Shown: one piece after another, positions 1 through 6,118 of the stretch
How positions within the stretch are numbered: the first letter of the stretch is position 1
How the letters are laid out: every line of letters starts with the position of its first letter
Origin: an uncultured Clostridia bacterium
GTDB taxonomy: Bacteria > Bacillota > Clostridia > Oscillospirales > CAG-272
Reading direction: 5' to 3'
Length of the DNA stretch: 12,561 bases
Assembly (NCBI GenBank): GCA_947627815.1
Contig: CANQXN010000039.1
Coordinates: forward strand, 1 to 12,561
The notes under the pieces: generated by a model
What the model was told of the DNA's origin: nothing
Databases searched by the model: none
The model's input: only the letters and a program-made list of their open reading frames with translations
Translations under genes and position numbers: made by a program

Positions 1-14
1 TTGTTGGTAGCTTA

Positions 15-23
15 ATTATACCA
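15..23 (-). promoter_or_regulatory. Possible extended -10 promoter reading out of the left edge
   Basis: On the minus strand this reads TGGTATAAT, a full TATAAT box with the TGn extension that can replace a good -35 element. No convincing -35 is present 16-18 bp upstream. It would drive a leftward gene beginning just outside the window. Support is the motif only. Confidence 0.35.
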
Positions 24-47
24 TACCCAAGGTGGATCTTCTCTCTC

Positions 48-145
48 TTTTTGGGTCATATCATTTTATCACATACAGTTTTGCGCTTTTTTCCAGAATC
101 TGTTGCTTTTTTTGTCTGTTAGCGCCTGACACGACGACCCAAAAA
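48..145. repeat. Widely spaced 10-bp inverted repeat
   Basis: TTTTTGGGTC at 48-57 is perfectly complementary to GACCCAAAAA at 136-145. A shorter ACCCAA at 25-30 could pair instead with TTGGGT at 51-56. The repeat lies upstream of the possible leftward promoter at 15-23 and downstream of the small-gene terminator at 169-196, so it is probably untranscribed spacer or operator-like DNA. Nothing else is recognisable in 1-168. Confidence 0.3.
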
Positions 146-168
146 AGAACACGCGACACATGAAAAGA

Positions 169-196
169 GGCTGTCTGCGGAAAACCGCAGACAGCC
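169..196 (-). terminator. Rho-independent terminator of the Cys/Gly-rich small gene
   Basis: A perfect 12-bp stem (169-180 pairing with 185-196) closes on a four-base loop. On the minus strand it is followed by TCTTTT. It lies 21 nt past the stop codon of the small gene at 218-373, so it ends a minus-strand transcript. Confidence 0.85.
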
Positions 197-217
197 GTTT
201 AAATTGCTGATAAAAAC

Positions 218-373
218 TCAGTTGCCGCAACCACAGCCGGTGCCGTAGGTGCTGCCGTTGTTGCCGCAACCGCAACCGTTGCGGTTGCCATTGCAGAGCA
301 GGGAACCGAGAAGAATAGCAATGATAATGAGCCACAGAGTAGAGTCGTCAAACAGGTTGCAAAGACAGTTCAT
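218..373 (-). CDS. Small Cys/Gly/Asn-rich membrane-anchored protein (51 aa)
   Basis: The protein is 51 residues and easily missed by gene finders. It starts MNCLCNLFDD, has a hydrophobic segment at about residues 12-27 (STLWLIIIAILLGSLLC), then a glycine/asparagine/cysteine tail with paired CGCG motifs ending CGCGN. There are seven cysteines. The ATG at 373 follows a GGAGG ribosome site with a 5-nt spacer, and a strong terminator sits 21 nt past the stop, so the gene has its own clean boundaries. The layout, a short hydrophobic helix followed by Cys/Gly repeats, resembles small high-cysteine proteins common in Clostridia (often named chorion-class high-cysteine or sporulation-type). That family link is from memory of their general look. 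Function is unknown; a spore or envelope role is inference. Confidence 0.78.
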   Translation of the reverse strand: MNCLCNLFDDSTLWLIIIAILLGSLLCNGNRNGCGCGNNGSTYGTGCGCGN

Positions 374-392
374 AGGAACCTCCAGGATTTTG

Positions 393-429
393 TAAGATGT
401 GGGAGGCCGTGCCTTCCTGTATCATCTTA
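393..429 (-). promoter_or_regulatory. Leader hairpin before the Cys/Gly-rich small gene
   Basis: On the minus strand TAAGATG (429-423) pairs with CATCTTA (399-393). An inner 6-bp stem including one G-U pair is formed by 412-417 and 401-406. No T-run follows, so this is not an ordinary terminator; it ends about 10 nt before the GGAGG ribosome site (383-379). A second TAAGATG copy at 465-459 could pair with the same CATCTTA. No clear sigma-A promoter is visible in 374-471. Confidence 0.45.
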
Positions 430-471
430 TGCATGGGGTGAGGTTCGGTGCATCGTGGCATCTTAGAAAAC

Positions 472-1131
472 TTATTCCAGATTCAGATGGGTAATCTCGA
501 GAAACTGCTGCGCGGCATCCACGCCGGTCATGGGAAGTAGCGCCATCGCTTTGCATTTGGTACAGCTGATTGTGACCCGACCGTGGTGGATACGGTAGCT
601 ATAATCTCCTTTTTCTCCCTCCGGGCATCGGCAATGAATCGCTTCTTCGTCCTCCAGCTCTCGGATCATATAGGCACAGACATCATCCAAAAGGGGATTT
701 TCACTCTTTAGTTCGTCCTCTTCCGGCGCTTTGCGCATTTGCGAAAGATCCTTCATGCCCGATTGCTTCAATAGAGCGAGCAATTCCTCGTTGCTTTTTT
801 CCACGGCGTCAAGAACATCCTGCTGTTGCCCGATAAAACAGATATCAATCCCGGTATAAGGGCAGGGGAGTCGAAAAACGCCTTCTTCTTTCGTAAAAAA
901 ATGATTTTGTCCCAATACAAAGTGGTGCGGCTTGGGACAGGCGATGCAGGGAATACAAAGGCGCAGTTTTCGTTCCGGCGTATAAGTGATGACCGTTTCG
1001 CTTTTGCCGCAACGACAACGGAGCTTCATCATATCCCCCGACAAAGAGAAAATGCCGACCAGCGAAAAAACAGTGGCGCCGCATTCGGGGCAACGATAGG
1101 CAAGGGTGGTTTCTTTGGATTCAATCAGCAT
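472..1131 (-). CDS. Cysteine-rich zinc-ribbon-like protein of unknown function (219 aa)
   Basis: I do not recognise a named family. The protein has 14 cysteines, mostly in pairs that look like metal-binding knuckles. CPEC at 14-17 with CRC at 39-41 looks like an N-terminal zinc ribbon. CIPCIAC at 59-65 is followed by single cysteines at 90 and 98, and CRC at 167-169 with CTKC at 190-193 looks like a second ribbon near the C-terminus. Residues about 105-165 are charged and probably helical. There is no signal peptide or membrane helix, so it is likely cytoplasmic. The ATG at 1131 has AAGGAAGA upstream at good spacing. It lies 48 nt behind the membrane-protein gene at 1180-2163 and probably shares its promoter. 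Zinc binding is inferred from the cysteine spacing. Confidence 0.82.
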   Translation of the reverse strand: MLIESKETTLAYRCPECGATVFSLVGIFSLSGDMMKLRCRCGKSETVITYTPERKLRLCIPCIACPKPHHFVLGQNHFFTKEEGVFRLPCPYTGIDICFIGQQQDVLDAVEKSNEELLALLKQSGMKDLSQMRKAPEEDELKSENPLLDDVCAYMIRELEDEEAIHCRCPEGEKGDYSYRIHHGRVTISCTKCKAMALLPMTGVDAAQQFLEITHLNLE

Positions 1132-1179
1132 AAAAATCTTCCTTCATTTATCAGTGTTCAGGCGGCCGAGAGGCGAGAA

Positions 1180-2163
1180 TCAATCGGGACTGTCGGTAAG
1201 CGTATGGTCTTCCTTTAGATCTTTTGGCAACTCGGCGGGGAGCGCTTCTTTTTCTAAATCATAGGATTCGGTGGGAAGCGCGCTGTTAGCGGCATTCATG
1301 ATGGCAATGGGGCTGTTCAGATTGTAAAAGGATTTCAGATAAACATTCAGGTTAAGTTCCGTGATATCGGAGGCGGTGATGTCCAGATTGCCGCTATCGT
1401 CCTTATAATGATCTGCCAGAATTAACGGTTCATATTTGACATTTTGAAATACCAGCCGGTAATAGAAATAGGTGTCTTTTTCAATGGTGATATAATCATA
1501 GGCGGTATAGGTGGTAATCCCGTCGGTAAGCGTGAAGAAATAAGCGTCTTTCGTTGGTGCGGTGTCAAGTTGATAGTATTCCTGCACGATCTGACCGGCC
1601 TTTCGGTTGACACGAAGGGTGAGGATCATTTGTCCGGTCTCTTTGATATACATGGGGTCGCTGATATAGAAAACGCCGTAAAAACTATCGTCTCTCTTGT
1701 CGTCCGCATCGGTATAACGCCGGCTGTAGGGCGAATACTGATAGGAATAGGATTGCGTCGGCTGGTTGTTTTCATCTCGCTCCAATGTCAGCGTGAAAGA
1801 ACCCATTTCCTGTGTAAACACCGTAAGGGAACCTTTTTCCTGATAGGCGGCCAGCGCTTCTTCTGTCCAGACAAAAAGATCGGCATAATCAATTTTTTGT
1901 TGGTGAATGCGGTAAAGCATAAGAATAAAAACGAGAAGACATACCCCGAAGAAGATGCATTTCAGGATAAACCAGATCGTAATACGGCCGCTTTTTTCTT
2001 CTTTCAGCACAGCTTCGCCCGATTCTTCGTGCGGATATTCTTCTCCGTGCGGTTCGTTTTCAAAAGCGCGTCTGTCCTCGGCTCTGGCTTTTGCGGCTGA
2101 GGCGGCGTCGGTGATGGTTTCATTGTCCGGTATTTCGGCTCTTTCGTTTTCCTGCTCCTGCAT
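1180..2163 (-). CDS. Single-pass membrane protein of unknown function (327 aa)
   Basis: I do not recognise the family. Residues 1-57 are hydrophilic and very acidic (many E and D, with Ala/Arg), residues 61-84 form one strong membrane helix, and about 240 residues follow that look like a beta-rich folded domain with many Tyr and Phe. There is no cleavable signal peptide. An N-in, C-out arrangement is most likely, with the long domain outside the cell, but the charges on both sides of the helix do not settle this. The ATG at 2163 is preceded by GGGG about 9 nt upstream, a moderate ribosome site. It is first in a two-gene unit with the zinc-ribbon-like gene and has its own promoter at 2205-2233, back to back with the aminotransferase promoter. 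Confidence 0.82.
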   Translation of the reverse strand: MQEQENERAEIPDNETITDAASAAKARAEDRRAFENEPHGEEYPHEESGEAVLKEEKSGRITIWFILKCIFFGVCLLVFILMLYRIHQQKIDYADLFVWTEEALAAYQEKGSLTVFTQEMGSFTLTLERDENNQPTQSYSYQYSPYSRRYTDADDKRDDSFYGVFYISDPMYIKETGQMILTLRVNRKAGQIVQEYYQLDTAPTKDAYFFTLTDGITTYTAYDYITIEKDTYFYYRLVFQNVKYEPLILADHYKDDSGNLDITASDITELNLNVYLKSFYNLNSPIAIMNAANSALPTESYDLEKEALPAELPKDLKEDHTLTDSPD

Positions 2164-2204
2164 TCTGTTTGCCCCGCTTTCCGGAAAAATATAAATACAA
2201 CTTT

Positions 2205-2233
2205 ATCATATCACAACCAAGCTCTTTTTTCAA
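2205..2233 (-). promoter_or_regulatory. Sigma-A promoter for the two-gene unknown cluster
   Basis: On the minus strand TTGAAA (2233-2228) and TATGAT (2210-2205) are separated by exactly 17 bp. Transcription would start around 2198, about 35 nt before the ATG at 2163. Confidence 0.7.
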
Positions 2234-2251
2234 GTATTTTTCGCTGGGCTA

Positions 2252-2280
2252 TTGAAAAATCGAGTGAAAAATGGTACAAT
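2252..2280 (+). promoter_or_regulatory. Sigma-A promoter for the aminotransferase-trpS cluster
   Basis: TTGAAA (2252-2257) and TACAAT (2275-2280) are separated by exactly 17 bp. Transcription would start near 2287, giving a leader of about 70 nt. The leader has a minor stem (GCTTCC 2292-2297 with GGAAGC 2313-2318) and no T-box features. Its -35 box is only 18 bp from the -35 box of the divergent minus-strand promoter. Confidence 0.72.
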
Positions 2281-2358
2281 ACATTTGTATTGCTTCCTTT
2301 CTGAAATGGGACGGAAGCGTTAAACCTGACCGAAAGATTGATAAAGAAGGGCGCCGTC

Positions 2359-3546
2359 ATGGAATACAGAATTTCCGATCAACTCAAAGACATGAAACCC
2401 TCGGCTATCCGGGAAATTTTCAAAAGTCTTACGGATCCCCGGATCATTGCCTTTGCCGCCGGCAATCCGGCTGCGGAATCCTTTCCGGCGGCCGCTTTTT
2501 CTTCCCTCGCTACGGAAATTTTAAAGAACAACGCGGTGGCGGCACTGCAATATGGGGTCAGTGAAGGATATGAGCCGTTGCGGCGTCAAGTCAAAGAACG
2601 CCTCTGTCAGCACTTCGGCTGTCCGGACAGTGATACTTTTTTGATTGTTTCCGGCGGACAGCAGGGTATCGAACTTACCTGTAAAGTTATGTGCAGTCCC
2701 GGCGATGTTGTGATCTGTGAAAATCCTTCCTTTATCGGCGCGCTCAACGCTTTCCGTTCTAACGGCGCAAAGCCGGTAGGCGTCCCGCTGGAAAATGACG
2801 GCATGGATATCGATGCGTTGGAAGCGGCGGCGAGAAACAATCCCCGGGCAAAACTGATTTATGTGATCCCTACATTCCAGAATCCAGCCGGTATAACTAC
2901 ATCTTTGGCAAAACGAAAAGCAATTTACGAGATTGCCTGTCGATATGATCTTGTCATTTTAGAGGATAACCCTTACGGCGAACTTCGTTTTGCCGGAGAG
3001 GAGATTCCCACCATCAAATCCCTGGATCGAGAGGGCAGGGTCGTGTATTGCGGCTCTTTTTCCAAAGTGCTTTCTGCCGGTATGCGCGTAGGGTTTTTGT
3101 CAACGCCCGCTCCGTTGGCCTCTAAAATTGTGGTGGCCAAGCAAGTAGAAGATGTACACTCCAATCAGCTTTCTCAGATGCTTTGCTCCGCATTCATCGA
3201 GCGCTATGATCTGGACGCGCATATTGAAAAGATCCGTGCTCTCTACCGTCAGAAGTCGGCGTTGATGCTGAAAACGCTGGACGAGTATATGCCAGCCTGC
3301 GTGAGCTATACCCGTCCGCAGGGCGGACTTTTCCTCTGGTGTACGCTATCGGAAAGAATCGACATGAACGATTTTGTCCAAAGGGCTTTAACGCGCTTCG
3401 TTGCAGTGGTACCCGGTACGGCGTTCAATTGCGATGAAAAAGCGCCGTCTCAGGCTTTTCGCGTAACTTATGCCACGCCAACGGAGGAACAGATCGTTGT
3501 CGGCGTCAAGACACTCGCGTCCCTTGTTCAGGAAATGTCTGATTGA
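2359..3546 (+). CDS. PLP-dependent class I/II aminotransferase (395 aa)
   Basis: This is a fold-type I aminotransferase of the group that includes 2-aminoadipate/aromatic aminotransferases and the catalytic half of MocR regulators. It would move an amino group between an amino acid and a 2-oxoacid using pyridoxal phosphate in the cytoplasm. Visible motifs in order: AAGNPA near the N-terminus, SGGQQGIEL, ENPSF, TFQNPAG, the PLP-contacting EDNPYGEL, and SFSK...GMRVGF carrying the Schiff-base lysine at residue 236. There is no N-terminal helix-turn-helix, so this is an enzyme and not a MocR regulator. A TTG at 2338 would add seven residues, but the ATG at 2359 has AAGAAGG about 8 nt upstream and matches the usual N-terminus. 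Substrate cannot be fixed from sequence; the downstream trpS hints at aromatic substrates only weakly. Confidence 0.93.
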   Translation: MEYRISDQLKDMKPSAIREIFKSLTDPRIIAFAAGNPAAESFPAAAFSSLATEILKNNAVAALQYGVSEGYEPLRRQVKERLCQHFGCPDSDTFLIVSGGQQGIELTCKVMCSPGDVVICENPSFIGALNAFRSNGAKPVGVPLENDGMDIDALEAAARNNPRAKLIYVIPTFQNPAGITTSLAKRKAIYEIACRYDLVILEDNPYGELRFAGEEIPTIKSLDREGRVVYCGSFSKVLSAGMRVGFLSTPAPLASKIVVAKQVEDVHSNQLSQMLCSAFIERYDLDAHIEKIRALYRQKSALMLKTLDEYMPACVSYTRPQGGLFLWCTLSERIDMNDFVQRALTRFVAVVPGTAFNCDEKAPSQAFRVTYATPTEEQIVVGVKTLASLVQEMSD

Positions 3547-3590
3547 AAAGCGCAAGATTCAATATCGTTTGAAAACAGCAGGAGGTTTTT

Positions 3591-4628
3591 ATGACAGAAA
3601 ATATCCATATGGCCAATACTTTGTCCGATGTCCCCGCCAAGCCGATTATTTTTTCCGGCATTCAGCCAAGCGGTAATCTTACCATCGGCAATTATCTCGG
3701 GGCAATAAAAAGTTGGATCAGGTTTCTTGAGGAATATAATTGTATCTACTGTATAGTAGATATGCACGCTATCACAGTGAGGCAGGTGCCGGCCGACTTG
3801 CGTCGGCATACCTATGAGCTTCTGGCACTTTATTTGGCTGCCGGTCTGGATCCCCAAAAGTGTACCTTGTTTGTGCAGAGCCATGTGCCGGCTCATGCTC
3901 AGCTCGCCTGGATTCTTGACTGTTACACCATGTTTGGTGAGCTTTCCCGTATGACGCAGTTCAAAGACAAATCAGCTAAGAATGCGGACAATATCAACGC
4001 CGGCCTCTTTACCTATCCCTCGCTGATGGCGGCGGATATTCTGCTTTATCAAGCCGATCTTGTGCCGGTGGGAGAGGATCAGCGCCAACATATCGAGCTT
4101 TCCCGTGATATTGCCAATCGCTTCAACGGCATTTACGGCGATGTTTTTAAGGTGCCGGACGGCTTTATTCCTAAAGTGGAGGCCGGCGCCAAGATTATGT
4201 CGCTGTCCGACCCTGAAAAGAAAATGAGCAAATCGGATACCGGCTTCGGCTCTGTAAGGATTCTTGACAGCCGGGACGAGATTTTGAAGAAATTTAAACG
4301 GGCGGTTACCGACTGCGACAGTGTGGTTCAATACAAGGAGGGCAAAGCGGGCATTAACAACTTGATGAATATTTACGCCTGCTTTACCGGCAAAGATCAC
4401 GCGGTCATCGAACGGGAATTTGACGGCCGCGGATACGGCGATTTTAAACTCGCGGTCGGAGAAGTCGTGGCGGACGCTCTCGCGCCTTTGCAAGAGGAGT
4501 TTCGCCGTCTGATGGCCGATAAAGGATACTTGGAGTCGGTGATGCGGCAAGGAGCCGAGACAGCGTCACATCTTGCCGCTAAAACCCTGCGTAAAGTATA
4601 TAAAAAAGTCGGCTTTGCCGGGGTGTGA
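3591..4628 (+). CDS. trpS: Tryptophanyl-tRNA synthetase
   Basis: This class I aminoacyl-tRNA synthetase activates tryptophan with ATP and charges tRNA-Trp. The HIGH-type signature is present as FSGIQPSGNLTIGNYLGA (TIGN at 31-34) and the second signature is intact as KMSKS at 211-215. Other family blocks include MFGELSRMTQFKDKS, the LMAADILLY tryptophan-pocket region, and VGEDQRQHIELSRDIA. The length of 345 residues is normal for bacterial TrpRS. An AGGAGG ribosome site precedes the ATG. The gene lies only 44 nt behind the aminotransferase, leaving no room for a T-box leader or obvious promoter, so co-transcription is likely. All key motifs are present and the gene appears functional. Confidence 0.97.
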   Translation: MTENIHMANTLSDVPAKPIIFSGIQPSGNLTIGNYLGAIKSWIRFLEEYNCIYCIVDMHAITVRQVPADLRRHTYELLALYLAAGLDPQKCTLFVQSHVPAHAQLAWILDCYTMFGELSRMTQFKDKSAKNADNINAGLFTYPSLMAADILLYQADLVPVGEDQRQHIELSRDIANRFNGIYGDVFKVPDGFIPKVEAGAKIMSLSDPEKKMSKSDTGFGSVRILDSRDEILKKFKRAVTDCDSVVQYKEGKAGINNLMNIYACFTGKDHAVIEREFDGRGYGDFKLAVGEVVADALAPLQEEFRRLMADKGYLESVMRQGAETASHLAAKTLRKVYKKVGFAGV

Positions 4629-4637
4629 GGGAAAGCT

Positions 4638-4955
4638 GTGACTGTTTTTGCTGAGATCGGCCGATTTTTGATCCGGCATATTTTGTGGATTGCCATCCCC
4701 TTTTTCCTTTGGAATCTTTTTGTTATGTTGCTCTATGTCCGGGATAAAAAGAAAGCCCAAAAAGGCGCTTGGCGCACGCCGGAAGCGACATTGATCGCAC
4801 TGGCCTGGGCTTTTGGCGGATTGGGCGCCATGTTTGGCATGTTTGTTTTTCGGCATAAAACTAAGCATATCAAATTTCTTATTATGGTTCCGCTGGCCTT
4901 TGTGGTTCAGTGGGCGTTGATTTCGCTTTCGATTTTTGCTGGCTTTTTCCTCTGA
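4638..4955 (+). CDS. DUF1294 small membrane protein (105 aa)
   Basis: A small integral membrane protein with about three hydrophobic segments: residues 10-34, 51-71 and 79-104. The DUF1294 signature is clear: a conserved basic stretch DKKKAQKGAWRTPE (36-49), a glycine-rich helix AFGGLGAMFGM (58-68), and RHKTKHIKF (72-80). The biochemical role of DUF1294 proteins is unknown. The start is GTG at 4638, chosen because GAGGGAAA lies just upstream. It begins 9 nt after the trpS stop, so it is translated from the same transcript, and a strong terminator follows within 14 nt. Confidence 0.88.
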   Translation: MTVFAEIGRFLIRHILWIAIPFFLWNLFVMLLYVRDKKKAQKGAWRTPEATLIALAWAFGGLGAMFGMFVFRHKTKHIKFLIMVPLAFVVQWALISLSIFAGFFL

Positions 4956-4968
4956 CCCTCTTGTCACG

Positions 4969-5003
4969 AAAAAGACAGAGAGCAGTATGCTCTCTGTCTT
5001 TTT
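4969..5003. terminator. Bidirectional Rho-independent terminator
   Basis: A perfect 16-bp stem (4969-4984 with 4988-5003) closes on a three-base loop. The stem begins with five A and ends with five T, so it gives a U-tract on either strand. It lies between the plus-strand DUF1294 gene and the convergent minus-strand DUF1540 gene and probably serves both. Confidence 0.9.
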
Positions 5004-5018
5004 CATGAAAACTCAGCG

Positions 5019-5237
5019 TCAACTGATGGTCGGTTCGGTATAGGTGGTCTTGCACTCAAACGACTGGCAGTCTGTACATGCCGGGACCGTGGGATTTTTC
5101 TCGTGTGTTCCTACTTGAATCACATCAAGAGAACAGAAGTTTTGCGTCTCGCTATGATGCTTACATTGTTCTACGGTACAGGCGATGCAGTGATTCGGTT
5201 TCTTTTTGCAGCAGGAAGAGGAGGAAGAGTCAGTCAT
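5019..5237 (-). CDS. DUF1540 small cysteine-rich protein (72 aa)
   Basis: After a short Ser-rich start (residues 4-8) and CC at 9-10, the DUF1540 core is visible: CIACTVEQC at 17-25, C35, a DVIQV strand at 38-42, then CTDCQSF at 54-60. There are nine cysteines. DUF1540 proteins are small, widespread in Clostridia and Bacilli, and probably bind a metal through these cysteines; their function is not established. The ATG at 5237 is preceded by AAAGGA, whose first four bases lie inside the leader inverted repeat at 5250-5306. It converges on the DUF1294 gene and shares the terminator at 4969-5003. I see no good sigma-A promoter in 5310-5385. Confidence 0.9.
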   Translation of the reverse strand: MTDSSSSSCCKKKPNHCIACTVEQCKHHSETQNFCSLDVIQVGTHEKNPTVPACTDCQSFECKTTYTEPTIS

Positions 5238-5249
5238 ATTGTGTGATTC

Positions 5250-5306
5250 CTTTCACGGGCATGGGATCGGAGGCATTGCCTCCTTTTTTAGTTTTTCCCG
5301 TGAAAG
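5250..5306 (-). promoter_or_regulatory. Nested inverted repeat overlapping the DUF1540 ribosome site
   Basis: The outer arms (5250-5259 and 5297-5306) are a perfect 10-bp inverted repeat, CTTTCACGGG with CCCGTGAAAG. Inside is a second hairpin, GGAGGC-ATT-GCCTCC at 5269-5283, followed by six T on the plus strand (5284-5289). Read as DUF1540 leader RNA, the outer stem takes in four of the six bases of the AAAGGA ribosome site. Read on the plus strand, the inner hairpin with the T-run looks like an intrinsic terminator, though no plus-strand gene precedes it after 5003. Confidence 0.5.
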
Positions 5307-5387
5307 CTTCCTTATACACAGATGCGCGAGAATAAAACAGGTCAAAATATATATTGCCAAATTGATTTTCCGAGAAAAACGGAAGAA

Positions 5388-5429
5388 AAAAGACTGTACC
5401 CGTCAATCCTATTCGGTGTACAGTCTTTT
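5388..5429 (-). terminator. Rho-independent terminator of the rplU-prp-rpmA operon
   Basis: AAAAGACTGTAC (5388-5399) pairs with GTACAGTCTTTT (5418-5429), and the stem can continue with CCG/CGG around a one-base bulge. On the minus strand it ends in a run of six T. It lies 12 nt past the rpmA stop. Confidence 0.85.
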
Positions 5430-5441
5430 GATTTCTATCGG

Positions 5442-5723
5442 TTATTCAGCAGGGTAGACGCTGGCGCGTTTTCTGCCGCCGGCCATGTGTTCAAATTTGA
5501 CCGTTCCGCTGATAAGGGCAAACAGGGTATCGTCCGATCCGATGCCTACATTCTTGCCGGGGTGGATGTGAGTGCCACGCTGTCTGACAATGATATTGCC
5601 GGCCAGCACATGCGCTCCGTCCGCTTTTTTGACGCCAAGACGCTTTGCCTCGCTGTCTCTGCCGTTTTTAGTGGAACCGACACCTTTTTTATGAGCGAAA
5701 AACTGTAAACTGATTCTCAACAT
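5442..5723 (-). CDS. rpmA: Large ribosomal subunit protein bL27, with cleavable N-terminus
   Basis: bL27 sits in the 50S subunit near the peptidyl-transferase centre, where its N-terminal tail reaches the P-site tRNA. The protein is 93 residues and carries the Firmicutes-type extension MLRISLQFF followed by AHKKGVGSTKNGRDS. Prp is known to cut this kind of extension after the second Phe, here residue 9. The family core is intact (RLGVKKADGAHVLAGNIIVRQRGTHIHPGKNVGIGSDDTLFA). A strong GGGAGGAG ribosome site lies upstream of the ATG. It is the last gene of the rplU-prp-rpmA operon, 29 nt after prp, and is followed by a terminator. Confidence 0.98.
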   Translation of the reverse strand: MLRISLQFFAHKKGVGSTKNGRDSEAKRLGVKKADGAHVLAGNIIVRQRGTHIHPGKNVGIGSDDTLFALISGTVKFEHMAGGRKRASVYPAE

Positions 5724-5752
5724 AGCTTTGTACTCCTCCCTTAATATTTCCT

Positions 5753-6103
5753 TTATTCTTCGACCTCGCTGACATCCAGATAATCGTAATACTCCTCCAA
5801 AAGATCATTGATCTGCAAATAAAAACCGTACATCAAGCCGGATACGGCATACCGCTTCTTTTCATCGGCCTCAAATTCAGCAAGAGCGCCTCTGGCGTAG
5901 AAGGTGATATCGGCGGAGTCATCATCAATGGTATAGTCAACTTCCGAGGCAAAGGAAACCTCGATCGCGTTTATTAAAAGCATAGTCATGGCCGACAGGG
6001 CGGCGCAGAGAACATCGTCTCCTTCCTCGCCGAAGCCTGTGTGTCCGGTTTCACGGAACCCGTAATAAACGCCGTCGCGTTTGTAAAAAACAAATTTTGT
6101 CAT
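5753..6103 (-). CDS. prp: Ribosomal-processing cysteine protease Prp
   Basis: Prp is the cytoplasmic cysteine protease that removes the N-terminal extension of bL27. The catalytic pair is visible in the family pattern GH...(D)xxCAAxS: His21 in TGHTGF, and Cys33 in DDVLCAALSAM. The length of 116 residues is normal. The acidic C-terminus (EEYYDYLDVSEVEE) is typical of the family. The ATG at 6103 lies 15 nt after the rplU stop with a weak GGGA ribosome site, suggesting that translation depends partly on coupling to rplU. Its substrate is encoded by the next gene, and that substrate keeps the matching LQFF|A site, so the pair is self-consistent. Confidence 0.96.
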   Translation of the reverse strand: MTKFVFYKRDGVYYGFRETGHTGFGEEGDDVLCAALSAMTMLLINAIEVSFASEVDYTIDDDSADITFYARGALAEFEADEKKRYAVSGLMYGFYLQINDLLEEYYDYLDVSEVEE

Positions 6104-6118
6104 GGACAGATCCCATGA

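Noticed and set aside
69..335. An 88-codon minus-strand frame overlapping the small Cys/Gly-rich gene
   Set aside because: It runs straight through a perfect terminator hairpin (169-196), is rich in Arg/Gln in an unnatural way, and lacks a ribosome site, whereas the 51-codon frame has both.
1444..2100. A 218-codon plus-strand open frame opposite the single-pass membrane protein gene
   Set aside because: The minus-strand gene has a promoter and a partner gene. The antisense frame has no good ribosome site and would overlap that gene completely.
2287..2358. T-box or other riboswitch ahead of the aminotransferase-trpS cluster
   Set aside because: The leader is only about 70 nt, with one small stem and no T-box consensus or terminator hairpin, so no riboswitch can be supported.
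5284..5457. Plus-strand short frames in the 5238-5441 spacer
   Set aside because: They cross the inverted repeat and the rpmA terminator, have no ribosome site, and their translations are composed of A/T-rich filler residues.
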